From an uncultured Bacteroides sp. (lineage in GTDB: Bacteria; Bacteroidota; Bacteroidia; Bacteroidales; Bacteroidaceae): a DNA stretch of 57,087 nt. Numbering within the stretch: position 1 is the first letter of the stretch; each line of letters opens with the position of its first letter. The notes under the pieces are model-generated. The model ran no database searches. It saw only the letters and a program-made list of their open reading frames with translations, and was not told where the DNA came from. The stretch is taken from NCBI RefSeq assembly GCF_910585845.1, contig NZ_CAJUHF010000022.1, positions 1 through 57,087 on the forward strand. Reading direction: 5' to 3'. Below are positions 8,733 to 18,054 of the stretch, in pieces. A program made the translations under genes and the position numbers.

Positions 8733-9029
8733 ATGGAAAAGTTTACAGAACTGATACAATCAGAGAAACCCGTTTTAGTCGATTTCTTCGCCACTTGGTG
8801 CGGACCGTGCAAAGCCATGCATCCGGTACTGGAAGAGCTGAAAGGACAAATAGGTGATGCTGCACGCATCGTGAAAATCGATGTAGACCAGCATGAAGAA
8901 CTTGCTGCCCAATATCGCATACAAGCTGTCCCCACATTCATCTTGTTCAAAAAGGGTGAAGCCGTATGGCGCCATTCCGGAGTAATCAAAGGCAGCGAAC
9001 TGAAAGCTGTCATTGAACAACATTCATAA
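8733..9029 (+). CDS. trxA: Thioredoxin
   Basis: A 98-residue cytoplasmic thioredoxin. The active site is ATWCGPCK (C23, C26), followed by the usual DVDQHEELAAQYRIQAVPTF region with the conserved cis-Pro (VPTF). No signal peptide is present. It would reduce protein disulfides at the expense of thioredoxin reductase, which is not encoded in the window. The next gene, a thioredoxin-fold lipoprotein, starts 12 bases downstream, so the two are probably one transcript and act on the two sides of the inner membrane. Confidence 0.9.
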   Translation: MEKFTELIQSEKPVLVDFFATWCGPCKAMHPVLEELKGQIGDAARIVKIDVDQHEELAAQYRIQAVPTFILFKKGEAVWRHSGVIKGSELKAVIEQHS

Positions 9030-9041
9030 AAAACAAAGAAG

Positions 9042-9530
9042 ATGAGGAAAACAATGACATTGGCGGTCCTGCTCTTTGCAAGCGTGCTTACATTTGCCTG
9101 CAAAGACGGGACCAAAGCCCAGCCCAACGAGGTTGAACAGAAAAATACCCAAGCCGGAGAAGTGATCGTAATGGACAAAGAGATGTTCATCAAGAACATA
9201 TTCGATTACGAGAAATCCCAGCAATGGAAATATAAAGGTGACAAGCCCGCCATCATCGACCTGTATGCCGACTGGTGTGGCCCCTGCCGCATGGTAGCTC
9301 CCATCATGAAGGAACTGGCAAAAGAATATGCCGATAAGATCACGATCTATAAGGTGAATGTAGACAAAGAGCGCGAACTTGCCGCACTGTTCAATGCAAG
9401 CAGTATTCCTCTTTTTGTGTTCATCCCGATGGAAGAAGAGCCTCAACTATTCCGAGGAGCAGCCGACAAGGCTACCTACAAAAAGGCTATTGACGAGTTC
9501 TTGTTGAAGAAAGAGGTTACATCGGAATAA
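9042..9530 (+). CDS. Thioredoxin-fold lipoprotein
   Basis: A 162-residue exported thioredoxin-like protein. Residues 1-20 (ending VLTFAC) are a signal peptide with a likely lipidated Cys20. The thioredoxin domain covers about 45-160 with YADWCGPCRM (C79, C82) and a cis-Pro in SSIPLF. The WCGPC motif suggests a reducing role in the periplasm, perhaps receiving electrons from a DsbD-type protein such as the one encoded at 47539-49593. The stop codon TAA (9528-9530) is also the left target duplication of MITE copy 2, so the element inserted exactly at the end of this gene without altering the protein. Confidence 0.85.
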   Translation: MRKTMTLAVLLFASVLTFACKDGTKAQPNEVEQKNTQAGEVIVMDKEMFIKNIFDYEKSQQWKYKGDKPAIIDLYADWCGPCRMVAPIMKELAKEYADKITIYKVNVDKERELAALFNASSIPLFVFIPMEEEPQLFRGAADKATYKKAIDEFLLKKEVTSE

Positions 9531-9703
9531 GAGCCTGTTTATATTTTCTTCAAAAAGTCTTTTATTCAGCTTCTTTTGAGCTTCTTTCCGGTCTGTTTTC
9601 CTCTTTTTATTCGTCACATAGCCCGCTATGATCCTCATAAAAACAGGAAAACATCCTCAAAAAGAACTCTAAAAAGAAGGCTGAACAAAATTTAAACAAG
9701 CTC
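9531..9703 (-). mobile_element. MITE copy 2 (IS1031/IS5-like ends), full length 173 bp
   Basis: This is the reverse complement of copy 1 with scattered substitutions. The left end is GAGCCTGTTTATATTTTC and the right end is AAAATTTAAACAAGCTC, so the termini have begun to diverge. Flanking TAA triplets (9528-9530 and 9704-9706) are the target duplication; the left one is the stop codon of the upstream gene. Confidence 0.85.
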
Positions 9704-9735
9704 TAACTCAAAATCTATTTCATAAGTATAGAGTA

Positions 9736-10623
9736 TTACTCAAGAAAGGAGTTTTGACACTCCTTTCTTGAATAATAGATAGGTATTTCCTTCCATTCTC
9801 CTCCGTACAATTCCATCACTGACGTATAACCCGCCTTCTTCAAAGCCTGCAAGGCTTCGCGCCGCCCGTTGTTTATCCGTTCCGGATAGTGGGAATCACT
9901 ATTCACTTGCACCTTCACACCCAGTCCATACAGATAAGAGAAATAACGTTCATTGGGAAAGAAAGTACCCAGTTCGTGATAAGCCTTGGTGTTGATCTCT
10001 ACTTGATAACCACGGCGGGCAATCTCTGCAAAGTACGTCCGCACCAGTTCATCGTACCAAGGCTCGTCCAGCAATCCCGGACGATAACAGGAGGCGTTAT
10101 AATGCATTTTATCGGCATGTCCTACGATGTCGAAGCCACCCAGTCCGATCATCTTCAACAAACGTTCATAATAGAGATGAACTACCCGCACCAAATCACC
10201 ACCAAACTCCCGGTCTACAATGTCGCGAAACTTATCGGCAGGAACATCAATGTCTATCACTTCCCCTTTGTCGTTGTAGAGCAGGTGCACCGACCCGATA
10301 CGATAATCCAACGGTAATTCACGGAAACGGATCATGCTGGGATTACTCTCCTCATTCAAATAGTCTATCTCCAAACCGATATACAGTTCGATCTGTCCGG
10401 CATACTTCGCTTTCAGACGATGGAACTCCGACAGGTAGTCGTCCATCAGATCCCACTCCATCGTCCAGGCAGTAGAAAACGGAAGAGGAGCATGTGAAGA
10501 AAATCCATATGACGTGAACCCTTCGCTCAGGGCAAAACGGACAAAATCTTCCATATTGGCACGCCCGTCACAATACAGGCAGTGGCTATGATAATTGGTT
10601 AAGTTTCCTGTTCTACGATTCAT
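9736..10623 (-). CDS. PHP-domain phosphatase, histidinol-phosphatase (HisK) family
   Basis: A 295-residue PHP-superfamily metal-dependent phosphoesterase. The first metal motif is NYHSHCLYCDG near the N-terminus; further ligands are in SSHAPLPF, GLEIDY, HVDK-type GHADKM and NSDSHYPE. It would hydrolyse histidinol phosphate or another small phosphate monoester. The window also encodes a bifunctional HisB with its own HAD phosphatase domain, so a different substrate is quite possible. I chose the ATG at 10623; the frame is open to 10680, and an alternative ATG at 10677 overlaps the stop codon of the upstream uup-like gene, so translational coupling cannot be excluded. Confidence 0.75.
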   Translation of the reverse strand: MNRRTGNLTNYHSHCLYCDGRANMEDFVRFALSEGFTSYGFSSHAPLPFSTAWTMEWDLMDDYLSEFHRLKAKYAGQIELYIGLEIDYLNEESNPSMIRFRELPLDYRIGSVHLLYNDKGEVIDIDVPADKFRDIVDREFGGDLVRVVHLYYERLLKMIGLGGFDIVGHADKMHYNASCYRPGLLDEPWYDELVRTYFAEIARRGYQVEINTKAYHELGTFFPNERYFSYLYGLGVKVQVNSDSHYPERINNGRREALQALKKAGYTSVMELYGGEWKEIPIYYSRKECQNSFLE

Positions 10624-10676
10624 TGTTTTATCACCAGATTCACTTGTCGTTCCATTAAAAAAAACATCACCACACA

Positions 10677-12548
10677 TCACCCTTCTATCTCGCTCAGTTC
10701 AAGCCAGCGCATGGTCTTCTCGTCAATCAAGTCCGTCAGCTGGGGCAAGCGTTTCGACTTTTCCACAATCTCTTCCATCGGCAAAGTCCCGCTGCACAAG
10801 GCTTCTTCGATATTTTTCTTCTCTTCTTCAAGCGTTGCGATTTCCACCTCCAACTGTTCAAATTCCCTCTTCTCTTTGAAAGACATCCGCCGCTTATCAT
10901 TCAGGCGGACTTTGGCTGTCTTGTCTTCCTTTCCGGTATCCTTTTCTTTCTCCTTCTCCACACGTGCCTTCTCGTCTTTCCAGCTGCGATACTGGGTGTA
11001 ATTTCCGGGAAAATCACGTATGTCAGCCTGACCATTGAACACCAACAGATGATCCACTACCTTATCCATAAAATAGCGGTCGTGGCTTACCACAATGACG
11101 CACCCCTTGAAATTCTGCAAGTATTCTTCCAACACATTCAGGGTGATGATGTCCAGATCGTTGGTAGGTTCGTCCAGCACAAGGAAGTTCGGATTGCGCA
11201 TCAGCACCGTGCATAAATAGAGACGACGACGTTCGCCACCACTCAACTTATAGACATAGCTATGCTGGGTTTCGGGAGTAAATAGGAAATGTTGCAGGAA
11301 TTGAGATGCCGTCAACTTCTTGCCGTTACCCAATTCGATGACCTCGGCAATGTTCTGCACCACATCAATCACTTTCATCTGTTCGTCAAACTGTAATCCT
11401 TCCTGCGAATAGTAGCCGAAACGCACCGTCTCACCGATGTCAATTGTTCCACTGTCCGCCTTCTGCTCTCCCATCAGGATTTTGATAAAGGTAGATTTGC
11501 CGGTACCGTTATTTCCCACAATACCCATCTTCTCGTAACGGGCAAAAATGTAAGAAAAGTCTTCCAATATCTTCAGATCACCGAATGACTTGTACACATG
11601 GTCTGCCTCAAATATCTTGCTACCTATGTAGGAAGCTTTCACATCCAGTTTGACATTGTCGTTGCGGAGACGCTGCTTCGCCACCTTCTCCAATTCGTAG
11701 AACGCCTCCTCGCGATAACGCGCCTTATGCCCACGTGCCTGCGGCATACGGCGCATCCATTCCAACTCTGTACGGTAGAGGTTGTTGGCTCGCTCTATCT
11801 CCACGGTCTTAGCTTCGATGCGCTCCTGCCGCTTCTCCAGATAGTAGCTGTAATTGCCTTTATATTGATAAATCTGCCGGTTGTCTATCTCGATGATTTC
11901 ATCGCACACGCGATCGAGGAAATAACGGTCGTGCGTCACCATGAGCAGACTGAGGTTGTTCCTACGCAAGTATTCCTCCAGCCATTCGGTCATGTCAAGA
12001 TCGAGGTGGTTGGTCGGCTCGTCCAAAATCAACAGATCGGGTTCAGTGATCAGAGTGTTGGCAAGTGCCACGCGTTTCAACTGTCCGCCGGAAAGATGCT
12101 TCACCTGCTGGTCGAAGTTCCTTATCTTCAGTTGAGACAGGATTTGTTTGGCCTTCTGCTCATAGTCCCATGCTTTCTCATGGTCCATGCGCACCAGAAT
12201 TTCGTCCAAGCCCGGATGTCCCTCCGTCTCCATGCAACGTTCGTACTCCTTTATCAGCTCTACCGTAGAGTTGCCGTGATGGAAACACGCCTCCAGTACG
12301 GTCAGTTGTTCGGGATACTGAGGATTCTGCTCCAAATATCCTACCCTGAGGTCACGACGAAAGGAGATCTTCCCGTTGTCATAATCCTCTTTTCCGGCAA
12401 TGATATCCAGCAGGGTGGTCTTGCCACTGCCATTCTTGGCAATCAGACCGATACGCTGTCCTTCCGCCACACCGAATGAGATGTTCTCAAACAATATCAA
12501 GTCACCAAAAGACTTGGTCAGATTCTCTATCTGAAGATAACTTACCAC
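10677..12548 (-). CDS. uup: ABC-F ATPase, Uup type
   Basis: A 623-residue soluble protein with two ABC ATPase domains and no membrane segments. Domain 1 has Walker A KNGSGKTT (about 38-45), signature LSGGQLKR and Walker B LLILDEPTNHLD. Domain 2 has NNGTGKST, LSGGERRR and FLVLDEPTNDLD. The two DEPTN(H/D)LD blocks and the linker between the domains define the ABC-F class, which acts on ribosomes or DNA rather than in transport. The charged C-terminal 90 residues (KEKREFEQLEVEIATLEEEK) form the coiled coil found in Uup. It is followed at once by the PHP phosphatase gene and preceded by the DUF3805-like gene, 24 bases away. Confidence 0.85.
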   Translation of the reverse strand: MVSYLQIENLTKSFGDLILFENISFGVAEGQRIGLIAKNGSGKTTLLDIIAGKEDYDNGKISFRRDLRVGYLEQNPQYPEQLTVLEACFHHGNSTVELIKEYERCMETEGHPGLDEILVRMDHEKAWDYEQKAKQILSQLKIRNFDQQVKHLSGGQLKRVALANTLITEPDLLILDEPTNHLDLDMTEWLEEYLRRNNLSLLMVTHDRYFLDRVCDEIIEIDNRQIYQYKGNYSYYLEKRQERIEAKTVEIERANNLYRTELEWMRRMPQARGHKARYREEAFYELEKVAKQRLRNDNVKLDVKASYIGSKIFEADHVYKSFGDLKILEDFSYIFARYEKMGIVGNNGTGKSTFIKILMGEQKADSGTIDIGETVRFGYYSQEGLQFDEQMKVIDVVQNIAEVIELGNGKKLTASQFLQHFLFTPETQHSYVYKLSGGERRRLYLCTVLMRNPNFLVLDEPTNDLDIITLNVLEEYLQNFKGCVIVVSHDRYFMDKVVDHLLVFNGQADIRDFPGNYTQYRSWKDEKARVEKEKEKDTGKEDKTAKVRLNDKRRMSFKEKREFEQLEVEIATLEEEKKNIEEALCSGTLPMEEIVEKSKRLPQLTDLIDEKTMRWLELSEIEG

Positions 12549-12572
12549 AATATAAAAGTTATAAATTAGAAA

Positions 12573-13385
12573 CTAAAGCAGAGCCTTGTAAGTCTCTGCC
12601 AGATTGCACACCTCGCCTGCCCGTACTTTGCTCCACACCAGCTTCATCGGGTCGATGTACTCTCCCGTAGTCGTGTTTTGCAGGACAGGGGCTTCACGAT
12701 TGCCGTCTATCAGGGTCATCCATTCCAGTCCGTCCACTTCGTTTGCCAAAATCACGCATAGTACAATACCTAACGATAGCCACGCTTCCTTCTTCTTCGG
12801 AGCTATCGAACCGCTGTCTATGAGCTGCTGCATGCTGGATAGATCCACTTCCACTCCCTGAAAGTCTTTCTTCTGCTGTTCTTTTATGGTGGCAGTCACC
12901 CATTCATAAGCTTCGTTGATCTGATAGATTTCGGACAGGCGCACCGGAATGATCTCTGCCGGATATTTCGCTCCCACCTTACGCACTTCCAGCGAGGCAA
13001 TTACCGCCTCGGCTTCGGCAACAGATACTCCCTTTTCCACAGTGAAAGAGCACTCAAAGGCAATATCTCCTATGCCTGCGATCCAAAGATGCGTGGTGTA
13101 ATAAGCTCCGTTTTCCTGAAACATTTCTTTGCTGTAAGCACATTCCAGGCTACCTACTTTCACCGCAGTTGCCGAAGTGTTTTCCTTCAATTCCTGACAC
13201 ACCACTTCACTGCCATACGTGGCATCGCCCTTATATGCGGAGATACGGAAGTTTCCAGTCCACTCACTGGGATTATAAAAGAGAAAAGAGCCTTCTCCGT
13301 CTTCAAACTCATTCCAGTCTGCGGGATATATCATGGAGAACCATGCTCCCGGAGAGATAAATTTCTTGCCTTGTACCATCATCAT
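12573..13385 (-). CDS. DUF3805/DUF3806-like protein
   Basis: A 270-residue protein that begins with three ATG codons in a row (MMMVQGKKFISPG). It has no signal peptide. Residues about 5-130 (AWFSMIYPADWNEFEDGEGSF) look like DUF3805, and the remainder (about 150-270) like DUF3806, a pair found together in Bacteroides proteins of known structure but unknown role. The first domain resembles the PsbP/Mog1 type of alpha-beta sandwich in pattern (SMIYPADW). It precedes the uup gene by 24 bases on the same strand. I recognise the family but cannot give a biochemical function. Confidence 0.6.
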   Translation of the reverse strand: MMMVQGKKFISPGAWFSMIYPADWNEFEDGEGSFLFYNPSEWTGNFRISAYKGDATYGSEVVCQELKENTSATAVKVGSLECAYSKEMFQENGAYYTTHLWIAGIGDIAFECSFTVEKGVSVAEAEAVIASLEVRKVGAKYPAEIIPVRLSEIYQINEAYEWVTATIKEQQKKDFQGVEVDLSSMQQLIDSGSIAPKKKEAWLSLGIVLCVILANEVDGLEWMTLIDGNREAPVLQNTTTGEYIDPMKLVWSKVRAGEVCNLAETYKALL

Positions 13386-13509
13386 TCAAAGATTAAATTC
13401 GAGGCCACTTCGCCCCGCACGGCAAAATTAACACTACCACCGCTGATATGCAAACAAACAGATAGTCTTTTTTAAAAAGGAGTTGTCGGGACTTAACAGA
13501 AGAGTTTCC

Positions 13510-14712
13510 CTATTTCCCTATCGGCTGGATTTTGCGCCTTACTTCCTTCGAGATTTCCAGAAACATATAGTTCAGCTTGCCGGAATGGATATTCTCTTCG
13601 TTCTCCTTGTACTTCTTGTTTGCATATTGCTTGGATTTGTCGAAGGTGAGTCGAGACATCTGATTCTGCGATTTACCAGCCATCGTGGAATCCAGTTTCT
13701 CGTCCGGAAAGAAATCATCCAGATCGATGTCGCCAATCATTGTGGTCTCCAGAAAGTTCTTGTGTTTGTGCTCCGAATCTGTATAATAACCCACAAACAT
13801 ATGTCCTGGAGTGCGTACCAGAATAGGCACTATGTTAATGGCACGGAGCAATGAAGCAAACAATACGCTGCCATCCACACAGTTTATCTGTGAAGACTCC
13901 AAAGCATCGTCGAACGTACGGACACGTTGCGAAAAAACTATATTGCTGGAGAGACTGGTGTTGGAAACGGAACTGTAACGGAAGTTGCGCTTCTGAAGTA
14001 CATTCCACAAGGCATAGACTTGCTTGTCCACTCCATCAGCATTGCCACTCTGATAACCCAGAAAACGATTGACGATACGTGTATTGAGCGCTTCGCGCAA
14101 CAACTGGTCGATCATCGGGTTTTCTTCGTTGACGTATGCAGCAAACAGTATTCCCGTATCATGGAACTGGGTCCCGTTTGTGACGTATCCCAACAGGCAC
14201 TCGTTGATGCTTCGAACGGAAAAGGTACGGACACGCTGTCCCATACTCTTGCCATTCATCTCCACCATGACCACCACACTGATAGGTTCTGCCTGATTAT
14301 TGTTCCTCAATGCCTCATAGTTCCAGATAATATCGGGATATATGATATAGTCCGTGCGTGGCTTTGCCAGCACAAACTCAGATACCGAACGGGAGAAGAA
14401 GGGGGTTTCGGCAACCTCAATCCGCACCCTGCTATATGCCTTGCCTGAACGTACTCGGACAGCGATGCAGGATTTTGGATTGCCCAAGTAGAGCGAATCG
14501 GACGGAACAATGACTTGTGCGTCCGTTGTAGCCACGGAAAGGATACCGGAGGGAAAAATATTACCACCCAGTTCGTCAGTGATCTCGAATCCGTTACGAA
14601 ACGGGGCTGAGTTCAACCAAAAGGAGCCTGACACCACAGCCAGGAACAATATTGCGCAAGCAAGCAGCCCCCACTTTCGCCGACCAAATCTCATTTTATG
14701 CAACTCTTTCAT
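13510..14712 (-). CDS. Transglutaminase-like membrane-anchored protein
   Basis: A 400-residue protein with one N-terminal hydrophobic segment (LLACAILFLAVVSGSFWL), so it is probably anchored and faces the periplasm. The C-terminal half contains a transglutaminase-like core: Cys in INCVDGSVLFASLLRA, His in RTPGHMFVGYY and an acidic partner further on (IGDIDLDDF). The first half is a beta-rich region with no clear family. Substrates are unknown; relatives act as cysteine proteases or peptide-binding proteins. The ATG at 14712 is used because the frame upstream starts only with GTG. Divergent from the response regulator gene, with about 180 bases between them. Confidence 0.65.
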   Translation of the reverse strand: MKELHKMRFGRRKWGLLACAILFLAVVSGSFWLNSAPFRNGFEITDELGGNIFPSGILSVATTDAQVIVPSDSLYLGNPKSCIAVRVRSGKAYSRVRIEVAETPFFSRSVSEFVLAKPRTDYIIYPDIIWNYEALRNNNQAEPISVVVMVEMNGKSMGQRVRTFSVRSINECLLGYVTNGTQFHDTGILFAAYVNEENPMIDQLLREALNTRIVNRFLGYQSGNADGVDKQVYALWNVLQKRNFRYSSVSNTSLSSNIVFSQRVRTFDDALESSQINCVDGSVLFASLLRAINIVPILVRTPGHMFVGYYTDSEHKHKNFLETTMIGDIDLDDFFPDEKLDSTMAGKSQNQMSRLTFDKSKQYANKKYKENEENIHSGKLNYMFLEISKEVRRKIQPIGK

Positions 14713-14810
14713 TCTACACACTGTTTATTAGTAAACAAAGATAAGGATAAAAAGAAATGTAACCATATTGTAACACCAATTTCATTTTCCCGTAACAAAA
14801 TTCCTCCATC

Positions 14811-14843
14811 TTTGTCGGCAAATAAGAATAAAGTATAACTTTG
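14811..14843 (+). promoter_or_regulatory. Bacteroides-type promoter for the response regulator/kinase pair
   Basis: TTTG (14811-14814), 21 bases, TAACTTTG (14836-14843) matches TTTG-N19-21-TAnnTTTG. Transcription would start a few bases later, about 40 bases before the ATG at 14891, which argues against a GTG start at 14843. Confidence 0.65.
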
Positions 14844-14890
14844 TGGGGACAGAATTTGTTTTATATACCTCACTTCAATTAGAAAAGACT

Positions 14891-15580
14891 ATGAACGATT
14901 ATCATATTTTAGTGGTGGATGATGAAGAAGACCTTTGCGAGATCCTGAAATTCAATCTTGAGAACGAGGGATACAGGGTAGATACCGCCAATTCCGCCGA
15001 AGAGGCACTGCGAATGGATCTCAGCAGTTACCATCTGTTGCTGTTGGACGTGATGATGGGGGAAATCTCCGGTTTTAAAATGGCAAGCCTGCTGAAGAAG
15101 GAGAAGAAGACCGCACAGATTCCCATTATCTTCATCACGGCAAAAGATACGGAAAACGACACGGTGACGGGATTCAACCTGGGAGCGGACGACTACATCT
15201 CCAAACCTTTCTCGCTGCGCGAGGTGGTGGCACGCGTCAAGGCCGTACTGCGCCGCACGCAACAAGAAGAGACAGAACGAAAACCGGAACAGCTCGTCTA
15301 TAAAACGCTAACAATAGATATTGCCAAGAAGAAAGTGAGCATCGACGGCAATGAGACACCGCTCACCAAAAAGGAGTTTGAAATCCTGCTCCTACTGCTA
15401 CAGAACAAGGGACGTGTCTTCTCGCGGGAGGATATACTGGCGCGCGTCTGGAGCGACGAGGTGTATGTGCTGGACCGCACGATTGACGTCAACATCACCC
15501 GCCTGCGCAAGAAGATAGGAATTTATGGAAAGTGCATTGTAACCCGATTAGGATATGGATACTGCTTCGAATCTGAATAA
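14891..15580 (+). CDS. OmpR/PhoB-family response regulator
   Basis: A 229-residue two-component regulator. The receiver domain (about 3-118) has the acidic pair VVDDEED, the phosphoacceptor Asp in LLLLDVMMG, Thr/Lys positions in FITAKD and YISKPFS. The C-terminal winged helix (about 130-228) has the transactivation-loop and recognition-helix pattern TKKEFEILLLLLQNKGRVFSR and DVNITRLRKKIG. It is PhoB-like in overall character. The kinase gene starts 26 bases before this gene stops, so the two are translationally linked. ATG at 14891 was chosen over the open GTG at 14843, which would lie on the promoter. Target genes are not evident in the window. Confidence 0.88.
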   Translation: MNDYHILVVDDEEDLCEILKFNLENEGYRVDTANSAEEALRMDLSSYHLLLLDVMMGEISGFKMASLLKKEKKTAQIPIIFITAKDTENDTVTGFNLGADDYISKPFSLREVVARVKAVLRRTQQEETERKPEQLVYKTLTIDIAKKKVSIDGNETPLTKKEFEILLLLLQNKGRVFSREDILARVWSDEVYVLDRTIDVNITRLRKKIGIYGKCIVTRLGYGYCFESE

Positions 15581-17345
15581 CACTACACACTTCCTGTCGC
15601 TCAGCCGGAAGCTGTTTCTCTCAGTCATCTCGCTGTTTCTGTTGTTTGCCGGATGCTTCCTCGCCTACCAGTATCAGCGCGAAAAGAGATATAAGATAGA
15701 CTTGCTGGACATACAGCTCCAGGACTATAACGAATGCTTACATCAGGAACTCTCGCAGACCCCGGACAGCCTGTGGAGCAAGGCTTTGGAACAATATCTA
15801 CAAAAACATCTCAAAAAAGACTTACGCGTCACCATAGTAAACGCACGGGGCAATGTCCTGTTCGACAATTACGAGAATCATGAAATGGGTAACCACATCG
15901 GACGTCCGGAAGTACAAAAGGCCTTGGCAGAAGGAAAAGGATATGACGTGCGGCGTACCTCTGAAACGACGGGAATGCCTTACTTCTACTCTGCCACGCA
16001 CTATAAGGACTACATCATTCGCTCCGCACTCCCCTACGACCTGAACCTGAGCAACCATCTGGCAGCCGACCAACACTATATCTGGTTCACAGCCATCATA
16101 TCGCTGCTACTGATGTTCATCTTCTATAAGTTTACATCGAAACTGGGAACCGCCATCAGTCAACTGCGCGAGTTTGCCAAACGTGCCGACAAGAACGAAC
16201 CTGTAGATACCGATGTGCAGTCCGCCTTTCCGCACAACGAGCTGGGAGAAATCTCACAGCACATCATACAGATATACAAACGTCTGCGCGAGACGAAAGA
16301 AGCACTGTACATCGAACGCGAAAAGCTGATCACCCACCTGCAAACTTCACGCGAAGGATTGGGTGTCTTCAATAAGGACAAGAAAGAGATACTGGTCAAC
16401 AATCTGTTTACGCAATACAGCAACCTCATATCCGATTCCAACCTACAAACAACGGAGGAGATTTTCTCCGTCAGCGAATTTCAGAAGATCACAGACTTCA
16501 TCAACCAAGCTCCCAAACGTCCTGGCAAGGAAGAAAAGCGCATGTCGGTCCGAGTCAACAAGAACGGGCGCATGTTCATCATCGAATGCATCCTGTTTCA
16601 GGACCTGAGCTTTGAGATTTCCATCAATGACATCACACAAGAAGAAGAGCAGATCCGGCTAAAACGGCAACTGACGCAGAACATATCACATGAACTGAAA
16701 ACACCGGTCAGCAGCATACAGGGATATTTGGAAACCATTGTCAACAACGAAAACCTTCCACGAGAAAAAATGCAGGTTTTCCTGGAGAAGTGTTATGCAC
16801 AGAGTAACCGACTGAGCCGGCTACTGCGCGACATCTCCGTACTGACACGCATAGACGAGGCCGCCAACCTGATTGATATGGAGAAGGTGGATATCAACCT
16901 GCTGGTGGAAAGCATCGTAAACGAGACATCGCGGGAACTGGAAGAGAAGCATATCACCGTCATCAACTCTCTGAAACCGAATATGCAGTTGCGTGGAAAT
17001 TATTCGCTGCTGTACTCCATCTTCCGTAATCTGATGGACAATGCCATCGCCTATGCGGGTACGGACATCACCATCTGCATCAACTGCTTCCGCGAAGACG
17101 AGAATTTCTACTATTTCAGTTTTGCCGATACGGGCGTAGGCGTCGCACCGGAGCATCTGAACCGCCTGTTCGAGCGCTTCTATCGCGTGGACAAAGGGCG
17201 ATCACGCAAATTGGGAGGCACAGGGTTAGGACTCGCCATCGTAAAGAACGCCGTCATCATCCACGGCGGAACCATCTCGGCAAAAAACAACCAAGGAGGT
17301 GGACTGGAGCTCGTATTTACATTGGCAAAAGAGAAAGCTTCATGA
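15555..17345 (+). CDS. Membrane sensor histidine kinase
   Basis: A 596-residue PhoR-like kinase, partner of the preceding regulator. TM1 is about 16-36 (LFLSVISLFLLFAGCFLAY), a periplasmic sensor region follows to about 170, and TM2 is about 176-194 (WFTAIISLLLMFIFYKF). Then come a linker (HAMP/PAS-like, with GLGVFNKDKKEILVNN typical of PAS), the HisKA motif NISHELKTPVSSIQG and the HATPase boxes (FRNLMDNAIAY, FADTGVGV, GGTGLGLAIV). Its start codon overlaps the regulator gene by 26 bases. The signal sensed is unknown. In Bacteroidetes such pairs often act in envelope stress or phosphate responses, which would be a guess here. Confidence 0.85.
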   Translation: MDTASNLNNTTHFLSLSRKLFLSVISLFLLFAGCFLAYQYQREKRYKIDLLDIQLQDYNECLHQELSQTPDSLWSKALEQYLQKHLKKDLRVTIVNARGNVLFDNYENHEMGNHIGRPEVQKALAEGKGYDVRRTSETTGMPYFYSATHYKDYIIRSALPYDLNLSNHLAADQHYIWFTAIISLLLMFIFYKFTSKLGTAISQLREFAKRADKNEPVDTDVQSAFPHNELGEISQHIIQIYKRLRETKEALYIEREKLITHLQTSREGLGVFNKDKKEILVNNLFTQYSNLISDSNLQTTEEIFSVSEFQKITDFINQAPKRPGKEEKRMSVRVNKNGRMFIIECILFQDLSFEISINDITQEEEQIRLKRQLTQNISHELKTPVSSIQGYLETIVNNENLPREKMQVFLEKCYAQSNRLSRLLRDISVLTRIDEAANLIDMEKVDINLLVESIVNETSRELEEKHITVINSLKPNMQLRGNYSLLYSIFRNLMDNAIAYAGTDITICINCFREDENFYYFSFADTGVGVAPEHLNRLFERFYRVDKGRSRKLGGTGLGLAIVKNAVIIHGGTISAKNNQGGGLELVFTLAKEKAS

Positions 17346-17413
17346 ACAACAGATCCTTCGGCATAGGAAGCAGAGAATTGCAACGTAATTTCATAATTAT
17401 CTATTTATTAAGG

Positions 17414-18046
17414 CTAATTTGCTTGCCAAGTCAACACAAAGTCCGGATGCAACAAGTAATGTATATGAAACTTCAGTTTCTCCAGCGTCCGATACTCTTC
17501 TGCAAGAAAATCGCCACACTGAGAGACTACGAAAGGGAAGATGCGTAGATGCGCCCGAAAATCCACTTCTTCTGTATTCATACACTTGAACATGACCTCC
17601 TTTGCCGACCAGTGGAGCAGCAAAGCCCATGTATCCGTTCCCTGATACAGAGCAGCAGTTTCGTCGGCACGCATATACTTATGAGCTACCTTATGCACCC
17701 GCTCGCCATATTGCTCGATGTCAATCCCCACTTCCTTACCGTCTTCTCCGAGGATGACCGACACATAGCCACGGGTATGCGAAATGCTGATAGAAGCGCT
17801 ACCGTCCGCCAAATAGGGTTTCCCATTAGGATGATAAGCCACCGTCTTCTCTTCGCCCAGCAATGCATACAACAACACGCGTACCGCCAACCATTCCCTG
17901 CGGCGATGCTCAGCGGAAAAGCGTTGCAGGGCGTGCCGGTAGGATTCTTGCTGCGGAAGCATAGCCAGCAGTTCGTCCGGCGATTCATCCATCTTCCAAA
18001 TGCCCCACTTGCATCGAGGCTCTGTATGCTGCATGAAAAGAGCCAT
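17414..18046 (-). CDS. 4'-phosphopantetheinyl transferase (Sfp type)
   Basis: A 210-residue enzyme that would transfer phosphopantetheine from CoA to carrier-protein serines. Diagnostic motifs are ISISHTRGYV, GIDIEQYGERV with the Mg-binding acidic residues, and LLHWSAKEVMFK, which is the WxxKE(A/S) region. Length is in the normal range for the Sfp class. The start lies 8 bases after the gldE stop on the same strand, so it is the last gene of the mutY-ssb-gldE unit. Whether the target is the fatty acid ACP or another carrier is not shown by the sequence. Confidence 0.85.
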   Translation of the reverse strand: MALFMQHTEPRCKWGIWKMDESPDELLAMLPQQESYRHALQRFSAEHRRREWLAVRVLLYALLGEEKTVAYHPNGKPYLADGSASISISHTRGYVSVILGEDGKEVGIDIEQYGERVHKVAHKYMRADETAALYQGTDTWALLLHWSAKEVMFKCMNTEEVDFRAHLRIFPFVVSQCGDFLAEEYRTLEKLKFHIHYLLHPDFVLTWQAN

Positions 18047-18054
18047 ATTCCCGG

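Noticed and set aside
14843..14890. GTG start for the response regulator
   Set aside because: The codon lies on the last base of the promoter -7 element; the ATG at 14891 gives the standard receiver N-terminus.
14891..17345. Identification of the two-component pair as RprY/RprX
   Set aside because: The receiver N-terminus and motif spacing look PhoB-like and do not match what I remember of RprY; no symbol was assigned.
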